Part shown: one piece after another, positions 37,173 to 46,100 of the stretch | Position numbering within the stretch: position 1 is the first letter of the stretch | Layout of the letters: each line of letters opens with the position of its first letter | The notes under the pieces: model-generated | Database searches by the model: none | What the model was told of the DNA's origin: nothing | What the model saw: the letters and a program-made list of their open reading frames with translations, nothing else | Source: Castellaniella sp049671645 | GTDB lineage: Bacteria > Pseudomonadota > Gammaproteobacteria > Burkholderiales > Burkholderiaceae_B | Length of the DNA stretch: 64,000 bases | NCBI RefSeq assembly: GCF_049671645.1 | Contig: NZ_JBATVG010000028.1 | Coordinates: 54,723 to 118,722, forward strand | Direction: 5' to 3' | Made by a program: the position numbers and the translations under genes

Positions 37173-37848
37173 TTACGGGCGCCGTCCGTGCCAATACCGA
37201 CGAGACGACTCAAGAACACTGTACAACGACAGACCGGTGCTGCGCGACTGGGCATTTACCCCGCCCTGCCAGTCCGTGCGCCAGATCGTCGCGCCGGACC
37301 GGCGCCAGCGATCCAGGACAGCGCCGTTCGGGTGGCCGTGACGGTTCCAGCGGCCCACCTGCACGATGACGTGCCGGGCGGCAGCCGCCTGGACGAAAGG
37401 CGCCGACGACGAGGTGCGCGAGCCATGATGCGCGGCCACCACAATATCGGCGGGGGTCAGGCCGCGCCGGACCAGGGACGCTTCGGTGCGGGCCCCGATG
37501 TCGCCGGTCAGCAGCAGGCTGTGATACTGGCCGCGCACCCGCAACACGCAGCTGCCGGCATTGGCCTGGACGCCCTTGCGCTCGGGGCGCGCGTCCAGGG
37601 GCCATAGAAATTCAAAGCTGACGCCGTCGATCCGCCAGCGCCCTCCGAACCGGCAAGGGCTGGCGGCCAGCGGGCGCGAGGCGGGCCGGCCAGTATTCCG
37701 CCAGCAGCCGGCCGCGCCAGGGCAGGCGACACCACAGCCAACGCATGGCCAGGGCCGCGACACTGGCCAGCATCGTGATATGGGATCCGGAGATAGAGAC
37801 CAGGTGCGTCAGGCCGGTGCGGTTGAAGATGCGCCAGTCGGCATCATC
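37173..37848 (-). pseudogene. comEC: comEC fragment: truncated, internally deleted and frameshifted copy
   Basis: Homologous, with scattered differences, to two parts of the complete comEC at 46,897-49,671. The first part (37,173 to about 37,686) matches the C-terminal metallo-beta-lactamase-like part. The second (about 37,683-37,848) matches the stretch encoding DDADWRIFNRTGLTHLVSISGSHITML. About 1.2 kb between these is missing; the junction lies in a shared GGGC and the reading frame changes there. Homology stops abruptly at 37,848, where the Tn7-like end begins. The 3' junction with the bkd operon looks native. Confidence 0.85.
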
Positions 37849-38153
37849 TGTGGCTGTACAAGTAAGTCGTGAAGTACCCACCTTTACACAACTAGTCGTG
37901 AAGTAACCACGGTTTATATGCGGGCCTTAAGTCGTGAAGAAAACACACATTAAATAGATTTTTCAGCCACTTACATGAACTTTTTACATCCCCTACCCCG
38001 CGACAACATCTGCCCGTTATCCAGTTACCACTCACTCGTCCGTCCCGCATTTCATCTCTCACTTCCGACCAAACGCTGAAAACGGCCCCAAAAGGCCGTT
38101 TTGCACAAGTAGTCGTGGAGCGGAAATGCACTTCGCACAAGTAGTCGTGAAGT
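37849..38153. mobile_element. Tn7-family-like transposon end with repeated transposase-binding motifs
   Basis: Starting where comEC homology stops, the DNA reads TGTGGCTGTACAAGTAAGTC. Tn7 right end, as I remember it, reads TGTGGGCGGACAATAAAGTC. The core AGTCGTGAAGT recurs in the same orientation at 37,865-37,875, 37,894-37,904, 37,930-37,940 (one mismatch), 38,111-38,121 (mismatches) and 38,143-38,153. It is often preceded by ACAAGT, resembling the multiple TnsB sites of Tn7-type ends. No inverted copy was seen right of zorD and no tns gene is present. Alternative: plasmid iterons. Confidence 0.6.
38079..38102. terminator. Rho-independent-type terminator hairpin
   Basis: AAAACGGCC (38,079-38,087) pairs perfectly with GGCCGTTTT (38,094-38,102) around a six-base loop. 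The stem ends in A/T runs on both sides, so it could end transcription in either direction. No gene is seen that it would serve, suggesting either a lost gene or insulation of the island. Confidence 0.65.
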
Positions 38154-38693
38154 GCTGAAAACGACAACGCCTCGCGTAAATCTGCCCAATTCAGAGGCAA
38201 TTACGCGAGGCGTAAGAACTGACGAGGGGAAAAAGCGGCCTTAACTAGCAGCAGGAGACTCTGGAAACGCGGCCCCAAAGTCCAAAAAACACCACCAAGC
38301 CATCACCCGCAAAAACCCCCTTTGAAGGGGTGCGACAGACGATTTCTTCACCGCCTACTTCCCTCGTATAGCTACCGAGATACGCCAAGAGCCCCTGCTC
38401 GCCAAGCGTGCAAGAGACAGACCATCGGTCTGCAAAGACCCCAAAGCATCGTCTCTGCCGCTAGGTGAGGCCCTCTCTCAAAAGGCTAAAGGGCAGCTTA
38501 TCCACATGCCTAGTAAGGTTTTTCTAGGATTTTGTAACCTTCTGAAAACAGTTATATTGTGATAACTCTCCCGGGGTCTCTCCGTGCAGTGCTTTTGTCT
38601 ATTTGTTGTGATTTTTCTATTGAAGTAATTTTATCAATAGATAATAACTAAGCATGCCGACTCCAGAAAAATAACCGTCGGAATACAGACAGC
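38154..38693. other. Non-coding leader of the Zorya island: hairpins, DnaA box, promoter candidates
   Basis: No convincing gene in 540 bp of visibly AT-richer DNA. It holds a perfect 13-bp inverted repeat, ACGCCTCGCGTAA (38,167-38,179) with TTACGCGAGGCGT (38,201-38,213). It also holds small hairpins at 38,317-38,330 (CCCCTT/AAGGGG) and 38,418-38,432 (CAGACC/GGTCTG). A consensus DnaA box TTATCCACA lies at 38,498-38,506. Some of this could be an unrecognised small RNA or an old replication or recombination site. Confidence 0.5.
38617..38647 (+). promoter_or_regulatory. Candidate zor operon promoter with overlapping dyad
   Basis: TTGAAG (38,620-38,625) and TAATAA (38,642-38,647) are 16 bp apart, about 47 bases before zorA. 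The 7-bp dyad CTATTGA...TCAATAG (38,617-38,623 and 38,634-38,640) overlaps the -35 and spacer, where a repressor could act. A second possible -10 (TATATT) lies farther upstream near 38,555. Confidence 0.35.
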
Positions 38694-40727
38694 ATGATTC
38701 AAGAGCTTTTGGTCGAACTTGGAGCTTGGGCAGTCAAAGGCCTACTGGTATTTGCAGCCTATATCCCTCATTTTCTGGGTATCCTATCCCTACTCTCCGT
38801 ACTCTTCTTCCTGTGGGCACTGGTCTACCGGGTTCGCTTGGGCAGCATGCTAAAAAAATTACGTGCAATAAACCCCAAGACTAGTCGAGAGGCAATACAG
38901 GCAATCTTTCCTACGAAGCACCTGCGCCATTTATGGAAAGAATACGACGAGACCCTTCACGCACAATACGAGGAGCAAGACGGACAACGACAGGTATCCG
39001 CGATACGCTCTACCACCCCGGCTGAGATGTATTTCAACGACCAATATGTGGTCGATAGTTACCTAGGAACGGAGTTTTTCAAGCATCTACCTGGCATCTT
39101 CACAGGGCTTGGCATCGTCGGTACCTTCGGGGGCATCATTGAGGGTTTGGAACAGTTTCAGGTGACTGAAAACGCTGAGACCGTACGCCAAAGCCTTGAG
39201 TCGCTCATGCACTCAGTGGGACACGCATTTCTGCTTTCAGGCAGTGCTATTGCACTAGCGATGGTCTACACCATCATTGAAAAAGCAATTCTAGCGTCGC
39301 TCTATCGAAAGACCGAAGCTATCTCCCACGTGATCGATTCACACTTTGAATCTGGTGCGGGCGAAGAATACCTATCTCGGCTGGTCAACGCATCCGAAGC
39401 ATCTGCCAGCCAAGCAAAAATTCTGAAAGACTCACTCGTCAATGACCTGAAGCAGGTACTGCAAGAACTCACCCAGTCGCAAATTGAAGCCGGGAGGACT
39501 CTCCATAACCAACAGCTCGCGGCCACAAAAGAAGGCAATCAATCGCTCGGAGAGGTCATTTCTACCAGCATAGAAAAAAGCCTGAAAGCCCCGCTGGATG
39601 AAATTGCTGCCTCTGTTAAGAGCGCCTCTGGCGACCAGAGTAAGGCAGCCATCGACATGCTCAACGATGTCATGGTTCATTTCAGCCAACGCCTAAACGA
39701 CCTTTTCGGTGGCCAAATCAATAACATCAACGAGCTGAACAAGCAGACGGCGCAGAGCATGCAAGATGCTGTGGCTTCTCTAAATACTCTGCTCGGGAAT
39801 CTCGAAAATAGCGGCAAACGCGCCACCGACGAGATGGCCACGAAGATGGCTGCGGCAATTCAGTCGATGGAAGAACGGCAAGCAAGCATCAACGCACAGA
39901 CCCAAGAGTTTGTAGGCCAAATTCGTGAGTTGGTAGAGAGTTCCCAAACGGAAACCCAGCACAAGCTCCAGAGCACATTGGAAACTATCGGGGAACAGAT
40001 GACTTCCATCCTGGGGACGCTCAGTACATCCCAGGCCCAAGCCTTTGCCAACAATCAGGCCCGTGAGCAAGAGATGGCAGACCGCGCATCAAGCGCCGTG
40101 AACCAAATGACGAGTAGCGTCGAAGCCGCCATACAGGAAATCAGCACTGCGTCCAAGGCAATGAGTCAGAGCGTTGCTGCACTATCTTCAGCTACCACAT
40201 CTTCCGTAGATAAGATGAACGCCGGCGCCGAGCGCCTTGGAGTAGCCGCGTCATCATTTGCTGCTGCAGGCGAGCGTGTCACCGGAGTCATGGCCCAAGT
40301 CACAGAGACTAGCAACAAATTGGCCGAGGCTTCCGGTTCCCTCACTGCAAGTTCAAGCTCGCTGCAAGAAGCGCTGCGGGACTACAGGACCCAACGCGAA
40401 ACACTGGCAAGCCTCCTATCCGAGGTACGAGAAACCATTGAGCTTGCCCGCAAAGAAGCCAGCATCACAGCTGATGCCTTGCACCGCATTGAGGCCTCAA
40501 CAACTAAGCTTGCCACGGCCCAAAAAGCTGCAGACGAGTACTTGGACGGAGTCAATCAAGTTCTGGAACAATCCTCAGACTCCTTCAGGGAAGCCGTGGT
40601 ATCGACCTTGGCTAAGGTCAATAACAAATTCCACGACGAACTCGGCTCTGCAGTTGGATTACTCGCGGGAGCCATTCAGGAACTCGAGAGCAGCCTAGGC
40701 ACCATTGCTGCTCCCGATAGGCGATAA
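38694..40727 (+). CDS. zorA: Zorya anti-phage protein ZorA (MotA/TolQ/ExbB-like motor subunit)
   Basis: A 677-residue inner-membrane protein. It has hydrophobic segments at about 15-47, a MotA/ExbB-like core at 131-152 (HLPGIFTGLGIVGTFGGIIEGL) and 176-200 (GHAFLLSGSAIALAMVYTIIEKAIL), then a tail of roughly 470 residues rich in Ala, Ser, Gln and Glu with coiled-coil character. The long cytoplasmic tail is the hallmark that separates ZorA from ordinary MotA/TolQ. It assembles with ZorB into an ion-driven motor that senses phage attack. First gene of zorABCD; zorB follows after three bases. Confidence 0.93.
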   Translation: MIQELLVELGAWAVKGLLVFAAYIPHFLGILSLLSVLFFLWALVYRVRLGSMLKKLRAINPKTSREAIQAIFPTKHLRHLWKEYDETLHAQYEEQDGQRQVSAIRSTTPAEMYFNDQYVVDSYLGTEFFKHLPGIFTGLGIVGTFGGIIEGLEQFQVTENAETVRQSLESLMHSVGHAFLLSGSAIALAMVYTIIEKAILASLYRKTEAISHVIDSHFESGAGEEYLSRLVNASEASASQAKILKDSLVNDLKQVLQELTQSQIEAGRTLHNQQLAATKEGNQSLGEVISTSIEKSLKAPLDEIAASVKSASGDQSKAAIDMLNDVMVHFSQRLNDLFGGQINNINELNKQTAQSMQDAVASLNTLLGNLENSGKRATDEMATKMAAAIQSMEERQASINAQTQEFVGQIRELVESSQTETQHKLQSTLETIGEQMTSILGTLSTSQAQAFANNQAREQEMADRASSAVNQMTSSVEAAIQEISTASKAMSQSVAALSSATTSSVDKMNAGAERLGVAASSFAAAGERVTGVMAQVTETSNKLAEASGSLTASSSSLQEALRDYRTQRETLASLLSEVRETIELARKEASITADALHRIEASTTKLATAQKAADEYLDGVNQVLEQSSDSFREAVVSTLAKVNNKFHDELGSAVGLLAGAIQELESSLGTIAAPDRR

Positions 40728-40730
40728 ACC

Positions 40731-41444
40731 ATGCTCGGAGCAAGAATCGTCGTAAAGCGCGGTGCCAAAGATGAGGCGGAGAAACCGTTCTGGATTTCTT
40801 TCGCTGACCTGATGACTGCCCTGATGGTGTTGTTTTTGGTGGTCATGGGAGTTGCACTGCTGGCTGTCACCAAGACGGTCTCCGAGCATGACCGGAAGGT
40901 GGCGGAGCGCCAGAAGAATATTGAACTGATTCTTCAACGCTTTGAGGATGCAGCAAAAAAATACGATGGCATCTCTGTCCATAAGAACCGCCAGGTTATC
41001 GACTTTGGTCAGCGGGCGCGTTTCGCGTTTGGCGACTGGAGGCTTAATGCACAGCAGGAGCAAGTGCTGCGTCAATTCGTTCCGGAAATTCTGACGCTGG
41101 CCAATGATGACCTTGGGAAAAGTGTACTCAAGCGAATCGTCATAGAGGGCTACACCGACAAAAAGGGTTCCTACCTAGCTAATCTGAACCTAAGCCTCCA
41201 GCGAAGCCAAAAGGTGCTGTGCACAATGTTTGCCACCACCGGGCCCAACTTGCTGGATGACTCTCAAAAATCTGACGTCAGAAACTTATTTTTCGTTGGT
41301 GGGTATTCCTTCAATGCTGCTAAGGAGAGCGATGAAGAAAGCCGGCGAGTCGAAATGCGCCTTGAGTTCCTAGGTGTTGATGAAAAGCGTAGTGCCTCGC
41401 CAGTCGATATGGATAACAACTTTGGGGACTGTGCTCTGCGATGA
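40731..41444 (+). CDS. zorB: Zorya anti-phage protein ZorB (MotB/OmpA-like)
   Basis: A 237-residue protein with a single transmembrane helix near 21-47 (FWISFADLMTALMVLFLVVMG). Aspartate 26 corresponds to the ion-carrying aspartate of MotB-type stators. The periplasmic OmpA-like peptidoglycan-binding domain contains IEGYTDKKGSYLANLNLSLQRSQKV. It anchors the ZorA motor to the cell wall. It overlaps zorC by four bases (ATGA). Confidence 0.93.
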   Translation: MLGARIVVKRGAKDEAEKPFWISFADLMTALMVLFLVVMGVALLAVTKTVSEHDRKVAERQKNIELILQRFEDAAKKYDGISVHKNRQVIDFGQRARFAFGDWRLNAQQEQVLRQFVPEILTLANDDLGKSVLKRIVIEGYTDKKGSYLANLNLSLQRSQKVLCTMFATTGPNLLDDSQKSDVRNLFFVGGYSFNAAKESDEESRRVEMRLEFLGVDEKRSASPVDMDNNFGDCALR

Positions 41445-43129
41445 CTACCGCCCTCCAACTTCTGGCAAACAAGCTGCACAGCAGTTTTGACATCAAAACT
41501 AGACTGGCCACGGGCGAAAGCAGTCTTGATAAGCATTTAGCAGCACTGCAACAGCATATCCGTGCAGGTTCAAGCCCGTATGAACCGGAAGACCTCCAGG
41601 CCAAGGCTGTACGCAAATTTTGGGAGGCACACAGCGTCGATAACCTAAAGGATGCCAGGCTCGTTTCCTTCGGGATGTGCTTACCCAACCGCCCCGGGGG
41701 ACCCTGCATCATGGAGGATGGGGAACGGTTTCAGGCCATCCTAAGCAGCGACACAGGCGTTGAACAATGGGTGGATGAGCCCAGATGGTTCCGTCGCTGC
41801 TATCAAGGTCTGGTTCGCAGCTATTTCAGTTACGACAACTCTAAGGGAAACGTCGCACCGGAAGAAGGCCGCAGGAATTGGCGAAAGCTGCGGGACTACT
41901 TGCACGATAGGTCTCCAAAAATTGTCGACACCAAACGGCAGAATCCGGACTGGGTCATCACCACCAACGAAAACAAAAACCTGTTCTCACAGAACCCTTG
42001 CACACCTTATGCCGAATCGATGCTCGCCGGAGACACGTCCACCGTCGAGCGCATCCAAGAGCAGCTCGGCATCACAGACAACTCTTGGTTCACTAGCGCA
42101 TTGATTCATTCCCAAGTTCGTCACGCAATTTCGTTGCCGCCTGAAGAATTTAAAGCCCTGATTCCAAACCTCCTTACTATGCTGACCAACTTGGCGCAGC
42201 ATGGGGTAAAAATCAGGAATCAAAGCTTAACGCTCATCCTCGACACATACACTCAAACTCCCTCACCCGTCATTCACGAGAGGCTACGAGACACCGCCGT
42301 CGAATGGTGGGGAAATCCGTGGCTTCCCTCCACGGCCGCGCAATGGGGTGGCGTCACAGATAAAGCCAGAGAAATGGTTGCAGAATGGCTTCGCGGCGAG
42401 TTCATCGAGGCATTCTTCACCACGCTTGCAGAAGACGGCGTTGGTGACCGTCGACGAGCCAATTTCTGGCTGCGCTATGTAAAGTCCATGACGAATGTCC
42501 AGTTCGCACTGGGCTCACATGCATTGAACTCGCCTAATCGCGACTTCGCAGTCTTATTGAGAAAGATGAAGGGGCTGCACACGGAGCTAAAGGACACTAA
42601 CAGTGCGAACAACGCGTTCATCATGACGCTAGGGAACCTAGTTGCCGTAGAGTTCAGTGCCATGGGGAATGCGCTATATGGGTACGAGAAAGATACGCTG
42701 CCATTTGTCTTCGATTCAGCGGAGCCCCTACGCCTCTCAAGCCGTGCGAGCAATTCACTAAAGAACAAGAATCAAAGCGTGCTTTGGCTGCAGCACCAAG
42801 ACAACATTCATGGATGGCAGCGATGGGAAGATATGTTCGAGGCGACGCTGAAGAAGAACTTCAATCTTCTTCCGGACATTGCCCTCAATCAGACCGCACA
42901 TGCTGCCGCGCCAACAAAATCGACACCCGCCACACTCAGCGAGAAATACGGAAGCTTTGCCCCTTACAAGCTTAAGGCTTTGTCAAAATTCAGACGTTTT
43001 GATATTGCTGACCGCCAAAGCAAGGGTGGCAACATATGGGCGTATACAGACAGCAACGACCCTGAACTAATACAGCTCTTTCAAGACTGGGGCTTCCAGT
43101 ACAAGGCTGGGAAAGGTTGGTGGAAATAA
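41441..43129 (+). CDS. zorC: Zorya anti-phage protein ZorC (EH-signature domain)
   Basis: A 562-residue cytoplasmic protein, by position and length the ZorC of type I Zorya (EH_Signature family). Internal stretches such as FWLRYVKSMTNVQFALGSHALNS and the end GGNIWAYTDSNDPELIQLFQDWGFQYKAGKGWWK fit that family as I remember it. In characterised type I systems ZorC is a DNA-associated effector partner recruited after motor activation. Coupled to zorB by ATGA. Confidence 0.88.
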   Translation: MTTALQLLANKLHSSFDIKTRLATGESSLDKHLAALQQHIRAGSSPYEPEDLQAKAVRKFWEAHSVDNLKDARLVSFGMCLPNRPGGPCIMEDGERFQAILSSDTGVEQWVDEPRWFRRCYQGLVRSYFSYDNSKGNVAPEEGRRNWRKLRDYLHDRSPKIVDTKRQNPDWVITTNENKNLFSQNPCTPYAESMLAGDTSTVERIQEQLGITDNSWFTSALIHSQVRHAISLPPEEFKALIPNLLTMLTNLAQHGVKIRNQSLTLILDTYTQTPSPVIHERLRDTAVEWWGNPWLPSTAAQWGGVTDKAREMVAEWLRGEFIEAFFTTLAEDGVGDRRRANFWLRYVKSMTNVQFALGSHALNSPNRDFAVLLRKMKGLHTELKDTNSANNAFIMTLGNLVAVEFSAMGNALYGYEKDTLPFVFDSAEPLRLSSRASNSLKNKNQSVLWLQHQDNIHGWQRWEDMFEATLKKNFNLLPDIALNQTAHAAAPTKSTPATLSEKYGSFAPYKLKALSKFRRFDIADRQSKGGNIWAYTDSNDPELIQLFQDWGFQYKAGKGWWK

Positions 43130-43138
43130 GGTAGACCC

Positions 43139-46100
43139 ATGGCATTCAAGTTCTTCAAGAAAGCAAGCCACTCTTCGAGAGTCTGGCGACAGACCCTATC
43201 ATCCAAGGGAATCCTGATTCACCAGACTCAGGGCGGGAAGCCGTTGGAATCGCCCCTACTAGTGGGTTACTTGGCGCAACTCATTGACGATGGCTTGGCG
43301 ACGGAAGCAGAACAAAGCGTAGAGATTCCATGGGACGCTGCCTTTACTGCATTGGAGCGTCCTGATTACGCTGAACTGGCTGACGTATTGAGGCTCCCGC
43401 CTTTCACCACGAAGCGCCCCATACTGCAAAGCCGTAACGCCCTAACAGACGAAGATTTCTCCATCCTTTTAGCTGGCTGGCAAGATGAAAGTGGACGGAC
43501 CCATGACATCAAGGTAGATGGCCCCGTCCTTTCTGGCACCGACGGCGATGAACTCGTAAAACCAGAGCACTGGCAGGTCATTAAGGAAGTCATTGTCTTT
43601 TCTCGCCGTCCCCCCGAAGCCCGCAATGACACTGGGCATCGTCAGGCGTGGGGACGGATTCGAGCTCTGGCGTTGGCTGCTGATGCCCGGCTTGATGACT
43701 TTCTTCGCCGCTCCGTGGTACTCACGCCCGAGCGGCTAAATATTGGGCTCCGAAAAACGGTTATCGCAGAGGATAACGTCATTGAAATCGCCCCTTCCTT
43801 TGAGGGCGCGCCAGAAGACTGGCTGGAACGATTTGACGCTCACCGGACCGTCCCTGACCGCTACGACATAACGACCTCCGACGGCATCCTTCAGGTTCTG
43901 ATTACTCCGCAGGTCAAGACAGTCCTGCAGGAGATTAAACGGCTACCCCTTCGACGCGTCTCGGGGTCTCGGGCCCAGGCATTTGCTCTCAATCCTTACG
44001 CCACACTGGGGCAGGATGCCCAAGACGTCATAGACGAAGAGCAATTCGAACAAGCCAGAGAACAGGCGGGTCTCCTATACGAGCGGTTCACCCCACAGAT
44101 TGAGCTAGACTCCACCGGTTATCCCAATAAGGTCAGCCTGCTGATAGAGTCTGTCAGTGCGGAAGGCCCTTGTTCATCCGAAAGTATTGAACTCAATGAC
44201 GACGCGCTCGCTGAATTTACTGCTCGACTGAAGGCTGCTCTCGCCAAAAACTTTCAGCTACTTGGCTGGCGCGGCTATGACCTCGAGCTACTTGGCGAAG
44301 CTCCAGACTACCTTGCTCAACTCCAAGCGGCCTTGCAGCAGCGCCAGCAAGGCTACTCTCTGGTCACCTACGACCAAGTCCATGACCTCAGTGCATACTC
44401 TTCTCGCATTGAAGGGATAGGGTTTGAGAAGCCATACTACTCTCCCTACATCGCGAAAAAGAACGATGGCGGCTGGGTTCCGGACAACATTTTGGTCATC
44501 ATTGCCTCCGGGCCTGATGACGAAGGCGGTGTGGAAGGGATACCTGCTACCAAGGAGACTCTCGAGACACTACAAAGAGCAATATCTCAAGCTGAGGCCA
44601 AAGGGAGCACCTCCGTCAAGATTCCTGGCCTTTCGAAGGACATACCCCTGGCCGAGGCTCGTGACATCCTCGCAACCATTAAAGGGGCTTTAGAGGATAT
44701 CAGGCAGGGCAAGAACCCAACCGAGCGTTCAAAGAGAACAGGGCCGCCTGCAGCGCCACGCAAGACGCTCATACTGCGCCCCAATATTGAGGCCGTAGAC
44801 TACGAAGAGGCGCGGCGAGAAGCTCTGCTCGCGCTACCTACAGCCGCGGAGCTACCGCGCTCCCTTAACCCAAGCCTGCCACTACTGCCGCACCAGCAGC
44901 ACGGTCTCGTTTGGCTTCAGCATTTGTACAAATCTCGCACAGACCATGAGGTTCGCGGCGCCATCCTGGCCGATGACATGGGTCTCGGGAAGACATTACA
45001 ACTTCTATCCTTGATGGCCTGGCTTGTCGAGCGCAACCCAAACGTCGACCCGATATTGGTCGTAGCTCCAGTATCACTGCTCGAAAACTGGGCCGAAGAA
45101 GCCGACAAGTTCATACAGCCAGGCACCTTGCCGATTCTGACAGCTTACGGTGACTCACTGGCAGGCCTGCGTGTGCCCCGAGAGGATATCGAAGAACGAT
45201 TGCAAGCAGAAGATGGCTTGGTTCGATTCCTCAAACCAGGCTGGGTTGGTTCCGCCAAGGTGGTTCTGACCACCTACGAAACGCTCCGGGACCTCGAATT
45301 CTCGTTTGCGGCGGAACACTGGTCTCTCATGGTCTGCGACGAGGCACAACGCATCAAGAACCCAGCCGCAATGGTTACTCGGGCTGCCAAGAAACAAAAC
45401 GTCGATTTCAAGATTGCCTGCACAGGGACTCCGGTAGAGAACACTCTGACTGACCTGTGGTGTCTATTCGATTTTGTTCAGCCAGGCTTACTCGGAGCCT
45501 TGAACGACTTTGGGACTCGGTATCAAAAGCCAATCGAAATTGATGCAAAGGACGATGAGGGACAAGCACGTGTCGAAGAGCTGAGAGCCCGAGTCAAGCC
45601 CCAGATTCTGCGGCGGACAAAGGCAGAAGTCGCCAAAGACCTACCTCAGAAAATCATCGTAGAGGAATGTCGACATCTTCCGCTGTCGCAAGAGCAGCGC
45701 AAGCTCTATGCCTCGGCCATCGAGGGCTTCAAGACAAGGAAGGACAGCGGCTCAGTCACTCCTTTTAAGAATACGCTGGGGCTTCTGCAATACCTGAGGC
45801 TCATCTGCACAGACCCACGCCGCTACGGTCTAACAGCTGCCAACCCAGAACCCCTGAAGCAGTACCGGGATAAAGCTCCTAAGCTGAACTGGCTGCTTGA
45901 GCAGTTGGAATCCATCAGAGGGAAAGATGAAAAGGTCATCGTCTTCTGTGAGTTTCGTAATATTCAACGCCTGTTGAAATACTACATTGAGGAAACATTC
46001 AAGATTTCTCCGCCTATCATCAACGGTGACACTAGCGCCACTACGGGCCGGGCAGATAGTCGCCAGCGGCAGATTAAACGGTTCCAAGAGGCACCAGGCT

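Noticed and set aside
37865..38153. A CRISPR array, because of the repeated AGTCGTGAAGT
   Set aside because: The repeats are short, irregularly spaced (29 to about 180 bp) and partly degenerate, with no cas genes; they fit transposase or replication-protein binding sites better.
37892..38200. A 102-codon minus-strand frame in the island's leader
   Set aside because: It runs through the repeats and the terminator-like hairpin, has no recognisable motif and no ribosome site; treated as non-coding.
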